A DNA stretch of 56,757 bases from Prevotella sp. (GTDB lineage: Bacteria; Bacteroidota; Bacteroidia; Bacteroidales; Bacteroidaceae), in contig JAFZAP010000027.1 in assembly GCA_017557185.1 (NCBI GenBank), forward strand, positions 1-56,757, read 5' to 3'. Of this stretch, positions 48,094 through 56,107 are shown piece after piece. Within the stretch, counting starts at the first letter, position 1, and each line of letters begins with the position of its first letter. The translations under genes and the position numbers were made by a program. Under the pieces are notes generated by a model. The model ran no database searches. It worked only from the letters and a program-made list of their open reading frames with translations, and was not told where the DNA came from.

Positions 48094-49701
48094 ATGAAAA
48101 GAAAGTATTTGTTTCTGTTCGTGATGGCAGCAGCTCTGATGTTGCCGATGAACACATGGGCACAACAGCCCGAGGCCGGGAAATTCGACTGGCCATACAA
48201 AGTGATTGACGGAACCATCAAGACCGACGTTCCCGCCATGCCGGCAGGTCAGCAGACCGCACTCGGACTGACCGTGCCAAAGATGGACGTGGTGCGCGTG
48301 GCATTCGTGGGACTGGGCATGCGCGGACCGGGTGCCGTAGAGCGCTGGACGCACATCCCCGGTATTCAGATCATGGCACTCTGCGATCATGAGAAAGAGC
48401 GCGCCGAGTACTGCAACGGCTATCTGAAAAAGGCTTCGATGCCGCCTGCCGACATCTATTTCGGAGAGAACGGCTACAAGGAACTCTGCCAGCGGACAGA
48501 CATCGATGTGGTCTATATCGCTACCGACTGGATTCACCATTTCCTCGTAGCGAAGGAAGCGCTGGAACATGGCAAGCACGTGGCTATCGAGGTGCCGTCG
48601 GCCATGAACATGAATGAAATCTGGCAGCTCATCAACTTGTCGGAACAAAAGCGTCTGCATTGCATGATTCTGGAGAACTGCTGCTATGACTTCTTCGAAC
48701 TGAACTCGCTGAACATGGCACAAAAGGGACTCTTTGGCGAAGTGATTTATGTACAGGGAGCTTATCGCCACGAGCTGTCGCCGTTCTGGAATGAATACTG
48801 GAAGAAGGATGCCAATGACAAGCTCGGCTGGCGACTCGACTACAACCAGAAATTCCGCGGCGACGTCTATGCTACCCACGGACTGGGCCCGGTGGCTCAA
48901 GTACTTGACATCCACCGCGGCGACCGCATGCGCACACTGGTGGCTATGGACACCAAGTCGTTTATGGGGCGTAAGTTGGTGAAGGATCGCACGGGCAAGG
49001 ACGAGCCCTTCCGCAATGGTGATCACACTACAACGCTTATCTCCACCGAGAACGGAAAGGTGATCGAGATTCATCATAACGTCATGACGCCACAGCCTTA
49101 CAACCGCATGTATCAGCTCACGGGTACGACGGGATTTGCCAACAAATATCCCACTGAGGGCTATGCACTCTCGGCAAAGGACATGCAGGAAGCAGGTGTG
49201 AAGCCCAACCACGAAGACTTGTCTGCCCATAGCTACATGAGCGAGGAAGACATGAAGGCCCTGCTCGAAAAGTACACTTCGCCCATCGTCACGAAGTATG
49301 GCGAAGAAGCCAAGGAGGTTGGCGGACATGGTGGCATGGATTTCATCATGGATTCACGCTTCGTCTATTGCCTGCGCAACGGTCTGCCGCTGGATATGGA
49401 TGTCTACGACCTTGCCGAATGGTGTTGCCTGGCTGAACTGGGATCAGTATCGATGGACAAGGGCAACATGCCCGTTGAGGTGCCTGACTTCACACGCGGT
49501 CACTGGAATGACGTGAAAGGCTACCGCCATGCTTGGGCCGCTCCTGCCGATGAGGCACAGACCGAAGCTGCCGGCAAGGCATTCACCGAACAGTTGAAGG
49601 CTTTCGGTAAGATCTATTACGAGACCCTCGACAAGAAGGGCGAAAAGGCTGCACGCAAGGCCCTTGCTGCTGCAAAGAAGAAGGCTGCGAAGAAAAAGTA
49701 G
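48094..49701 (+). CDS. Secreted GH109-type glycosidase with Lys/Ala-rich tail
   Basis: 535 residues. The signal peptide MKRKYLFLFVMAAALMLPMNTWA is followed by the Rossmann motif VVRVAFVGLGMRGPGAVERW. GKHVAIEVPSAMNMNE, CMILENCCYDFFELNSLNMA, VQGAYRHELSPFW, FRGDVYATHGLGPVAQVLDIHRGDR and NGDHTTTLISTENGKVIEIHHNV follow the GH109 (NAD-dependent alpha-N-acetylgalactosaminidase) pattern closely. Mucin or other GalNAc-bearing glycans are the plausible substrate. The last 20 residues (EKAARKALAAAKKKAAKKK) are highly basic and not part of the fold, an unusual extension. A bidirectional terminator follows. Confidence 0.9.
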   Translation: MKRKYLFLFVMAAALMLPMNTWAQQPEAGKFDWPYKVIDGTIKTDVPAMPAGQQTALGLTVPKMDVVRVAFVGLGMRGPGAVERWTHIPGIQIMALCDHEKERAEYCNGYLKKASMPPADIYFGENGYKELCQRTDIDVVYIATDWIHHFLVAKEALEHGKHVAIEVPSAMNMNEIWQLINLSEQKRLHCMILENCCYDFFELNSLNMAQKGLFGEVIYVQGAYRHELSPFWNEYWKKDANDKLGWRLDYNQKFRGDVYATHGLGPVAQVLDIHRGDRMRTLVAMDTKSFMGRKLVKDRTGKDEPFRNGDHTTTLISTENGKVIEIHHNVMTPQPYNRMYQLTGTTGFANKYPTEGYALSAKDMQEAGVKPNHEDLSAHSYMSEEDMKALLEKYTSPIVTKYGEEAKEVGGHGGMDFIMDSRFVYCLRNGLPLDMDVYDLAEWCCLAELGSVSMDKGNMPVEVPDFTRGHWNDVKGYRHAWAAPADEAQTEAAGKAFTEQLKAFGKIYYETLDKKGEKAARKALAAAKKKAAKKK

Positions 49702-49736
49702 TCTCATTTATGTGAAGCTACTTGAGTATACAGAAA

Positions 49737-49775
49737 AAGGGGAATGTCAGTAAGAAAGACATTCCCCTTAGCTTT
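49737..49775. terminator. Bidirectional terminator between convergent genes
   Basis: AAGGGGAATGTC (49737-49748) and GACATTCCCCTT (49758-49769) form a perfect 12-bp stem with a 9-nt loop. A T-tract follows on the plus strand (about 49773-49777), and the A-run at 49734-49738 gives U on the minus strand, so it can stop transcription from both sides. Confidence 0.92.
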
Positions 49776-49778
49776 TTA

Positions 49779-50549
49779 TCAGTTTGTTGATTTCTTCTTC
49801 GTCCTTGAACCCGTCGACTTCTTCTTGGAAGTAGCAGTTTTCTTCTTTGCTGTTGAGGTCGACGATTTCTTGGCGGTTGTCGACTTCTTCGTAGTAGTCG
49901 ACTTCTTGGCGGTTGAAGTGCTTTTCTTCTTCGCCGTCGTCGAGGAAGACTTCTTTGCCGTCGTGGCTTTTTTAGTAGAAGTCTTCTTCGTTGTCGTCGC
50001 CTTTTTCGTGGTCGTGCTCTTCTTGCTACTCGTCTTCGTCATCTGCTCGATGGTGTCACGGGCCTGCGTCAACAAGTCATTGAAGCTGCACGACTTCACC
50101 TGTGTGGAAAGGAACCACACCACCACGATCACACCGAGGAGGAACTTCAGTAAGCGCTTCCACTGGGCAACAGTCAGCTTACCAATCTTGTTCGTTCCAT
50201 TCTTCGATGACTTCGATGATTTCTTGCCCTTCGACGAACGGGCGGCGCGGTCGGCTTCGCGCTGCTGACGCTGGCGCTCTTTCTCGGCAGCCGCTTCCAA
50301 CTTCGGACGTACCACCTCTTCATAGCGCTGTTCGCTATAGACATCAAAGTTCGTCGCCAGACGTGCTTCTTCGTCGTCGGCAATCTGTACACCCAGTTGC
50401 TGTCGGCAGGCCTCAGCAATCTCATGACGGAACGAAAGCCCCGTCGACTGTTCCACTACACGCTCACTACTGATAGTCACCGTAGCACCTTCTACAATAT
50501 CACCATAGGCTGCACGTGCAACGGCTTTATAACGATATTCTTCCATCAT
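49779..50549 (-). CDS. Membrane protein with histone-H1-like Lys/Ser/Thr tail
   Basis: 256 residues (starts MM; the second Met is equally possible). Residues 1-60 form a compact folded segment (YKAVARAAYGDIVEGATVTI), and about 85-125 is a charged helix rich in Arg/Gln/Glu then Lys/Ser. One transmembrane helix lies at about residues 135-152 (LKFLLGVIVVVWFLSTQV). Residues about 170-256 are almost only Lys, Thr, Ser and Ala, in KKSTTT/AKKSS repeats. Such tails occur in bacterial H1-like proteins (Hc1/BpH3 type) and can bind nucleic acid, but here the tail lies beyond a membrane helix. Both Lys-rich flanks make topology ambiguous. I recognise no family. It faces the GH109 gene across a bidirectional terminator. 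Confidence 0.8.
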   Translation of the reverse strand: MMEEYRYKAVARAAYGDIVEGATVTISSERVVEQSTGLSFRHEIAEACRQQLGVQIADDEEARLATNFDVYSEQRYEEVVRPKLEAAAEKERQRQQREADRAARSSKGKKSSKSSKNGTNKIGKLTVAQWKRLLKFLLGVIVVVWFLSTQVKSCSFNDLLTQARDTIEQMTKTSSKKSTTTKKATTTKKTSTKKATTAKKSSSTTAKKKSTSTAKKSTTTKKSTTAKKSSTSTAKKKTATSKKKSTGSRTKKKSTN

Positions 50550-50656
50550 GTTTTCATTGCGGCAACACGGCTTCAGCGTCGGTTACCAATAACTAGTTAT
50601 TATGGCAACAAAGTTACAAACAAAAATCGAGAAAGCAGAAAAAATCTCCAATTTAT

Positions 50657-50687
50657 TTTGTTTTTTCCTCGTTTATTCGTATCTTTG
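50657..50687 (+). promoter_or_regulatory. tRNA promoter TTTG-N19-TATCTTTG
   Basis: TTTG at 50657-50660 and TATCTTTG at 50680-50687 with 19-nt spacing, ending 30 nt before the first tRNA base. Confidence 0.85.
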
Positions 50688-50717
50688 CACCCGCAAACGG
50701 ATGTTCCGTTATGCTTT

Positions 50718-50791
50718 GGACTTGTAGCTCAGTTGGTTAGAGCAACAGACTCATAATCTGGAGGTCGTAGGTTCAAGCCCTACCTGGTCCA
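50718..50791 (+). tRNA. tRNA with CAU anticodon (Met elongator or Ile2)
   Basis: 74 nt with the full cloverleaf. Acceptor arms are GGACTTG/CTGGTCC (G-U at 5-68, one U-U at 6-67). The D arm is GCTC/GAGC with AGTTGGTTA. The anticodon loop is CTCATAA, and the T arm is GTAGG-TTCAAGC-CCTAC. The discriminator is A and CCA is not encoded. The D-arm wording resembles elongator tRNA-Met, but a CAU anticodon is also used by tRNA-Ile2, so identity needs comparison with the other CAU tRNAs of the genome. Confidence 0.92.
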
Positions 50792-50802
50792 CGTTGAAAA
50801 TC

Positions 50803-50836
50803 AAGCACTTACGAGTTGTTCGCAAGTGCTTTTTTC
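50803..50836 (+). terminator. Intrinsic terminator after the tRNA
   Basis: AAGCACTT (50803-50810) pairs with AAGTGCTT (50824-50831); CGA/TCG extends the stem across one mismatch. Six T follow directly. Confidence 0.88.
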
Positions 50837-51035
50837 ATGTCTGCGTAAACAATGCGTAAACAAACGGCTTCAGTTGGCGTTTTAGGGTCATATAATGTTC
50901 TTAAGTTTCAAAGAGTCTAACACATGATTTTTTGAATGGCTTTCCATCTCTTTTGCTTACTAGTTTGCTATAAGAAACGAGCCACTACGTGTCAAATCTG
51001 GTTCAAAACAACAAAATGTAGCACTTAAATGTTAT

Positions 51036-51060
51036 ATTTCCGTAATTTTTTTACGGAAAT
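51036..51060. promoter_or_regulatory. Perfect palindrome, candidate operator
   Basis: ATTTCCGTAA (51036-51045) and TTACGGAAAT (51051-51060) are exact reverse complements separated by five T. It lies 14 nt upstream of the -7 element TATCTTTG of the ATPase/TOPRIM genes, where a repressor or activator site would be expected. It could alternatively be a weak terminator. Confidence 0.55.
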
Positions 51061-51074
51061 TGAAAACTTTATTG

Positions 51075-51082
51075 TATCTTTG
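51075..51082 (+). promoter_or_regulatory. Promoter -7 element of the ATPase/TOPRIM/hsd genes
   Basis: TATCTTTG, a full TAnnTTTG match, 26 nt before the ATPase start. The -33 region falls inside the palindrome at 51036-51060 and has no standard TTTG, compatible with a regulated promoter. Confidence 0.6.
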
Positions 51083-51108
51083 CCCCAGAAATCTAAAAGA
51101 ATAAGGTT

Positions 51109-52209
51109 ATGCTCATCAAATTTGCCGTAAAAAACTTCCGTGGTTTTGCTGAAAGAATAGAATGGGACTTATCACATCCCAGCAATTACTCTTTCAACAC
51201 ATATGCTGTTAAAGATGGAGTAATTAAGAATGGTATTATCTATGGACCTAATGGTTCTGGTAAAACAAACTTTAGCGTGGCACTATTCGATATAGTGAAT
51301 CATCTGACTCAGAAATCCAAGAAGCCTGACTACTATCAGAATTTTGTCTATGGAGGAGATTCCACTTTGAATGTGGATTTCGAATATACCTTTAAATTCA
51401 ACGAGCAAACTATCGAATATAAGTATTCCAAGAATGTATTTGGGGCGCTTGTAAAGGAGGCGTTGATTGTTGATGGTGCGTCAGTGTTCAAGCGGAGAAT
51501 AGACACACTGGAACTCGATGAGAAACAATTCCCAATAAATCCAGATGCAAAGCGGAACCTGCAGATGAATGCCAACAGCATCTCTATAGTGAATTATCTG
51601 CTGACATCATATCCTCTTGCCAAAGACCATTACTTAATCGAAATGCGCAACTTTGTTGATTCAATGCTGTGGTTCAGATGTCTAAAGGTTAATGAATACA
51701 TGGGATTTGATAATGTTGCCACAATCCTTGACGAATATATCATTAAAAATAGGTTAGTGAAGGACTTTGCAGATTTCCTACGGAAAATTAGTGGACAAAA
51801 GTTTGAGTTTGTTCAGTCAAGGACAACGGATAAGATTCTGTTCTGCAAGATTGGGAATGGGGTTATTGCTTTTGACTTGATAGCATCAACAGGAACACAA
51901 TCGCTGAAGTTGCTGTACTTTTGGCTAAAGAAAATGAACGAAGCGTCTTTCGTCTTTATCGATGAATTCGATGCATTCTACCATTTCAAGCTGGCCTTTG
52001 AGGTATGCAAACAACTATTCAACCTCAACTGCCAGGTCTTCACGTCATCGCATAACACATATCTGATGACGAACGATTTGTTGCGTCCAGACTGCAACTT
52101 CATTTTGCAGAACAATAAGATTAAGCCACTGCATGCTTGCACAGAGAAAGAACTGCGATTCGGGCATAATATTGAGAAACTATTCCGCGCTGGAGCTTTT
52201 GAAGTATGA
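51109..52209 (+). CDS. AAA (OLD/RloA-like, AAA_15-type) ATPase
   Basis: 366 residues. The N-terminus MLIKFAVKNFRGF is the usual start of SMC/OLD-type ABC ATPases. Walker A is GPNGSGKT (residues 46-53). A signature-like ASTGTQSLKLLYF is near residues 258-270, Walker B with catalytic Glu is FVFIDEFDAF (281-290), and a switch histidine lies in FTSSHNTYLMTN (about 315). The end, IEKLFRAGAFEV, resembles RloA/AAA_15 proteins. There is no TOPRIM domain fused at the C-terminus; a TOPRIM-like protein is instead encoded by the next gene, overlapping by 4 nt (ATGA). Such ATPase plus effector pairs are known in phage defence (PARIS AriA/AriB; RloA/RloB). Codon and base use are more AT-rich than in the genes before the tRNA. 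A role in defence is inference from context. Confidence 0.88.
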   Translation: MLIKFAVKNFRGFAERIEWDLSHPSNYSFNTYAVKDGVIKNGIIYGPNGSGKTNFSVALFDIVNHLTQKSKKPDYYQNFVYGGDSTLNVDFEYTFKFNEQTIEYKYSKNVFGALVKEALIVDGASVFKRRIDTLELDEKQFPINPDAKRNLQMNANSISIVNYLLTSYPLAKDHYLIEMRNFVDSMLWFRCLKVNEYMGFDNVATILDEYIIKNRLVKDFADFLRKISGQKFEFVQSRTTDKILFCKIGNGVIAFDLIASTGTQSLKLLYFWLKKMNEASFVFIDEFDAFYHFKLAFEVCKQLFNLNCQVFTSSHNTYLMTNDLLRPDCNFILQNNKIKPLHACTEKELRFGHNIEKLFRAGAFEV

Positions 52210-53009
52210 TACTGTTTGTGTTTGAAGGCAAGGACGATAAGACTTATTTCGAGTCTATCAAACGGCTTTTCTTCCCAGAGAAGCTCGACACCTTCGTGTG
52301 CACGTACAATAGTAATATATACTCACTCTATACCAAGCTCATGGCGCATGATGCTCTCAATGGAACACTGGAAGTTGACACAGTATCTGTGCTTAAAGAG
52401 ATTCTCCTTGAAAAGGGTGACGAAACGTTGAAAGATATTAGAGAGGACGAGGTATCTGAAATATACCTTTTTTTCGATTACGATTTCCAAGAAAAGGCCA
52501 GGACTCTTGAAGAGAACAACATGAGGCTATCAGAAATGCTGGACTTCTTTACGGATGAAACAGCGAATGGTAAGTTGTATATCAATTACCCGATGGTAGA
52601 GTCGCTCCGCTATACAAAAAAGTTACCCGACTACGACTATTGGACATATACGGTGACACGTCAACAATGCCAGAAGGTTAGATTCAAACACCAAGTTCAT
52701 GAATTTTCTTTCTATGGAGGAAATTTGGAATATATCATTCTCACCATCAAACCAGCTGACGACGAGACGAAAGTACAAGAGAAGATTGATAGTGCAAAGA
52801 CGAATTGGAAGCATCTTGTTGCTATGAATGTCAGTAAGGTAAACTACATCTGTAACGATAAAAATGAAGTTCCTGATGAATCCGATAGTCAGCTGGCAGT
52901 CTTTAGCAATCAACTCTCCAAATATGTCGAGACGGATGAATGTAAGGTTGCTATACTTAATGCATTCCCCATATTTCTGTTCGACTACTTTGGAAGAAAG
53001 ATAATATAG
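52206..53009 (+). CDS. TOPRIM-like partner of the AAA ATPase
   Basis: 267 residues, start overlapping the ATPase stop by 4 nt. The N-terminal strand MILFVFEGKDDKTYFESI has the Glu-Gly of a TOPRIM domain (Glu7). A later strand ends in the DxD motif IYLFFDYDFQEK (Asp91, Asp93), and NYPMVESLRY (about residues 126-136) is a stretch I associate with TOPRIM/RloB-type proteins. The layout fits a single-domain TOPRIM nuclease such as AriB (DUF4435) of PARIS, or an RloB-like protein; I cannot decide between them. It ends 19 nt before hsdM, so ATPase, this gene and the restriction genes are probably co-transcribed. Function inferred: toxic nuclease or effector held by the ATPase. Confidence 0.78.
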   Translation: MILFVFEGKDDKTYFESIKRLFFPEKLDTFVCTYNSNIYSLYTKLMAHDALNGTLEVDTVSVLKEILLEKGDETLKDIREDEVSEIYLFFDYDFQEKARTLEENNMRLSEMLDFFTDETANGKLYINYPMVESLRYTKKLPDYDYWTYTVTRQQCQKVRFKHQVHEFSFYGGNLEYIILTIKPADDETKVQEKIDSAKTNWKHLVAMNVSKVNYICNDKNEVPDESDSQLAVFSNQLSKYVETDECKVAILNAFPIFLFDYFGRKII

Positions 53010-53028
53010 GAAAGAAAATTGAAATGAC

Positions 53029-54564
53029 ATGGCAAAGAAAACAAAAATAAAGACATCAAGCCTCTTTGATGCACCAAAGACCGCACAGGAACTGAAATTG
53101 GAAGGAGTACAGAATTTGTATAACTTCCTGTTCGAGGCATGTAATATTCTGCGCGGGCCGGTGAGCCAGGACAACTTCAAGGACTATATAACGCCAATTC
53201 TCTACTACAAGCGTATCTCTGACGTGTACGACGAAGAGACCGAGGCGGCTTTGGAAGAAAGCGGTGGTGACATGGAATATGCCACACTACCGGAACAGCA
53301 TCGTTTTGTCATCCCTGACGACTGCCATTGGAAGGATGTGCGTGAACGCACAGAAAACCTTGGCTCTGCTATTGTGGGTGCCATGCGAGGCATAGAGCTG
53401 GCTAACCCCGATACGCTTTATGGTGTGCTCAGTATGTTTAGTGCTCAGAAATGGACTGACAAGAAGAATCTTTCCGACGGCAAGATACGTGACCTGATAG
53501 AACACCTGAGCACAAAGAAACTTGGGAACAAAGACTACCCCACCGACCTGATGGGTGATGCCTATGAGATTCTGCTGAAGAAGTTTGCTGATGACTCGAA
53601 GGCAAAAGCAGGCGAGTTTTATACTCCTCGCTCTGTTGTGCAACTGCTTGTTCGCATCCTTGACCCAAAGCCAGGAGAAAGTGTTTACGATCCAGCCTGT
53701 GGTTCTGGCGGTATGCTCATTGAGGCTGTCCATCACATGAATCACAGTAGCCTCTGTTGTGGCAACATTTTCGGGCAGGAGAAGAATGTGGTCAACTCGG
53801 CAATTGCCAAGATGAATCTTTTCCTTCATGGTGCCAGCGATTTCAATATCATGCAGGGTGACACACTTCGCAACCCAAAGATTTTGCAAGGTGGAGAAGT
53901 TGCCAAGTTCGACTGTGTGATTGCTAATCCTCCGTTCTCACTGGAGAAATGGGGCTCTACAGAATGGTCATCTGATAAGTATGGACGTAACATCTGGGGC
54001 ACACCCAGCGACTCCTGCGGTGATTATGCTTGGATTCAGCACATGATAGCATCGATGGCTCCAGGCAATGGTCGCATGGCTGTGGTAATGCCACAAGGTG
54101 TACTCTTCCGCGGTAACGAAGAAGGACGTATTCGAGAGAAGTTGGTGAAGAGTGACATGGTAGAAGCTGTTGTCACTTTGGGCGATAAACTCTTCTATGG
54201 CACAGGGCTTTCACCGTGCTTCCTCATTATCCGCAAAATGAAACCCGCTGCACACAGTGCTCGTGTGCTGATGGTTGACGGCACGAAGATACTGACACAG
54301 AAACGCGCTCAGAACATTCTTGAACAGAAAGATGTTGATCGTCTCTTCGAATTGTATGAGAATTACGAGAATATGGAAGACTTCTCTCAGGTAGTTACAC
54401 TTGAAGAGATTGCCGCTAAGGGCTACGACCTGTCGCCCAACAAATATGTGCAGTACCACCGTGAAGCTATTAAACCCTACGCAGAGGTGTTTGCTGAGTT
54501 TAAGGCTGCCTATGAGGAAGTAAAGCTTCGCGAGGCAGAATTTAAGAGAATCATAAACGCATAG
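53029..54564 (+). CDS. hsdM: Type I restriction-modification N6-adenine methylase subunit (HsdM 1)
   Basis: 511 residues. The N-terminal HsdM helical domain (FLFEACNILRGPVSQDNFKDYITPILYYKRISDVYDE in outline) lies at about residues 30-150. The methylase domain follows: GEFYTPRSVVQLLVRILDPKPGE, SAM motif I VYDPACGSGGM (about 218-228), GQEKNVVNSAIAKMNLFLHG, catalytic motif IV VIANPPFS (about 298-305). It methylates adenine in the bipartite target set by HsdS. It begins with a short Lys-rich leader and is followed after 4 nt by a second, different HsdM. No HsdR is in the window; it may lie beyond hsdS. Confidence 0.95.
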   Translation: MAKKTKIKTSSLFDAPKTAQELKLEGVQNLYNFLFEACNILRGPVSQDNFKDYITPILYYKRISDVYDEETEAALEESGGDMEYATLPEQHRFVIPDDCHWKDVRERTENLGSAIVGAMRGIELANPDTLYGVLSMFSAQKWTDKKNLSDGKIRDLIEHLSTKKLGNKDYPTDLMGDAYEILLKKFADDSKAKAGEFYTPRSVVQLLVRILDPKPGESVYDPACGSGGMLIEAVHHMNHSSLCCGNIFGQEKNVVNSAIAKMNLFLHGASDFNIMQGDTLRNPKILQGGEVAKFDCVIANPPFSLEKWGSTEWSSDKYGRNIWGTPSDSCGDYAWIQHMIASMAPGNGRMAVVMPQGVLFRGNEEGRIREKLVKSDMVEAVVTLGDKLFYGTGLSPCFLIIRKMKPAAHSARVLMVDGTKILTQKRAQNILEQKDVDRLFELYENYENMEDFSQVVTLEEIAAKGYDLSPNKYVQYHREAIKPYAEVFAEFKAAYEEVKLREAEFKRIINA

Positions 54565-54568
54565 TCAG

Positions 54569-56107
54569 ATGGAAGAGCATAAGAATACAAAATATATAGG
54601 AGCAGACGAACAGATCTCCCTCGACGATTTGAAATCGTTTCTATGGGGAGCTGCCACCCGTTTGCGCGGACAGATAGACGCTGCTGGGTATAAGGAATAC
54701 ATCTTCCCACTTCTGTTCTTCAAACGCATTAGTGATGTCTATGACGAACAGTTTCAAGATTTTGTGTGTGAAGGTGGCGAGGATTATGCCCACATGCAGG
54801 CAGAAGAATTGGCCATCCGCATTCCTGAAGGTGCACATTGGAATGACGTGCGTGAGGTGACCGAGAATGTAGGTCAGCGACTTGTGGAAGCCTTCATAGC
54901 CATAGAACAGGCAAACCCTGGCGAAGAGGCAGACGGTCGCATCATCGGTGGACTTGATGGTATATTTGGCCCGAAAGATGGTTGGACGAACAAGGCTAAG
55001 ATGCCCGACCACATCATCACTTCGCTGATTGAAGATTTCTCTCGCTATAATCTCAGTCTTGCCCATTGTCCGGCAGACGAGATGGGACAGGCATACGAAT
55101 ACCTTGTGGGTAAGTTTGCTGACGATGCCGGCAATACTGCTCAGGAGTTCTATACCAACCGCACAGTGGTTACGTTGATGGCAGAGATACTGCAACCAAA
55201 GCCTGATGAGAGCATTTATGACCCCACCTGTGGCTCTGGTGGTATGCTTGTGAAGTGCCTTGACTTCCTACGACAGAAAGGAGAACCTTGGCAAGGAGTA
55301 AAGGTGTTCGGACAGGAAATCAATGCACTGACCGCTTCCATTGCCCGAATGAATCTTTACCTCAATGGTGTGGAGGATTTCAGTATTGTTCGTGAAGATA
55401 CCCTTGCACATCCTGCCTTCGTAGATGGAAGTAAGTTGCGCAAGTTCGATATAGTGTTGGCTAATCCACCATATAGCATCAGTGAGTGGAATCGATCTGC
55501 TTTCGAAAACGACAAATGGGGACGAAACATGTGGGGCACACCGCCACAAGGACGTGCGGACTATGCTTTCATTCAACATATCATTGCATCTATGAATGAG
55601 AATACTGGAAGATGTGCGATTCTATTACCTCATGGTATCTTATTCCGCAACGAAGAGATGGAAGTACGCAAAGGACTTGTTTTGTCCGATAAGATAGAAG
55701 CGGTCATTGGACTTGGTCCTAACCTTTTCTATAATGCACCAATGGAAGCTTGTATCCTCATTTGTAACAATAATAAGGCTAAGGAACTAAAGAATAAGGT
55801 TATCTTTATCAATGCCAAGTATGAGGTAACACGAAAAAATGCGGAAAGTTATCTTGAAGATGTACACATTCAGAAAATAAAGGACGCATACAGTAATGTG
55901 AATGATATTGCTGATTTCAAACGTTTGGTTGACATTGAAGAAATTGAAAAGAACCGTTTCGATCTTAGCATACAAAAATATGTTTACATTAGTGAGATAA
56001 ACAAAGCGGACTTTGTTTCTGTAGAAGACGCTTTAGTATCCTGGAAAGAACAGCACTCATTATTTGTGAACTCTGTAGAAACATTAATAGGAATGTTAGG
56101 CTCATGA
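54569..56107 (+). CDS. hsdM: Second type I methylase subunit (HsdM 2)
   Basis: 512 residues. Same domain order as its neighbour but clearly diverged: LKSFLWGAATRLRGQIDAAGYKEYIFPLLFFKRISDVYDE (in outline) at residues about 14-55, QEFYTNRTVVTLMAEILQPKPDE, motif I IYDPTCGSGGM (about 215-225), FGQEINALTASIARMNLYLNG, motif IV VLANPPYS (about 295-302). Both catalytic motifs are intact, so it is not a decayed duplicate. The stop overlaps the hsdS start by 4 nt (ATGA), which ties this copy most closely to the specificity subunit. The C-terminal helical segment (YSNVNDIADFKRLVDIEEIEKN) is standard. Two HsdM with one HsdS suggests either a heteromeric M2S complex or two systems sharing parts. Confidence 0.95.
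   Translation: MEEHKNTKYIGADEQISLDDLKSFLWGAATRLRGQIDAAGYKEYIFPLLFFKRISDVYDEQFQDFVCEGGEDYAHMQAEELAIRIPEGAHWNDVREVTENVGQRLVEAFIAIEQANPGEEADGRIIGGLDGIFGPKDGWTNKAKMPDHIITSLIEDFSRYNLSLAHCPADEMGQAYEYLVGKFADDAGNTAQEFYTNRTVVTLMAEILQPKPDESIYDPTCGSGGMLVKCLDFLRQKGEPWQGVKVFGQEINALTASIARMNLYLNGVEDFSIVREDTLAHPAFVDGSKLRKFDIVLANPPYSISEWNRSAFENDKWGRNMWGTPPQGRADYAFIQHIIASMNENTGRCAILLPHGILFRNEEMEVRKGLVLSDKIEAVIGLGPNLFYNAPMEACILICNNNKAKELKNKVIFINAKYEVTRKNAESYLEDVHIQKIKDAYSNVNDIADFKRLVDIEEIEKNRFDLSIQKYVYISEINKADFVSVEDALVSWKEQHSLFVNSVETLIGMLGS

Larger units (their letters stand above)
50792..51108. other. Region between tRNA and defence genes
   Basis: No gene. It holds the tRNA terminator (50803-50836), an exact 11-bp tandem duplication TGCGTAAACAA (50842-50852, 50853-50863), then AT-rich DNA, a 10-bp palindrome (51036-51060) and a -7 element (51075-51082). 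tRNA 3' ends are common integration sites, so this may be a left junction of an acquired segment; no integrase and no second copy of the tRNA end is visible in the window. Confidence 0.6.

Noticed and set aside
50842-50863. TGCGTAAACAA direct repeat as a proven attachment site
   Set aside because: Only two adjacent copies are seen, not copies flanking an element; no integrase is present, so it is kept only as a hint.
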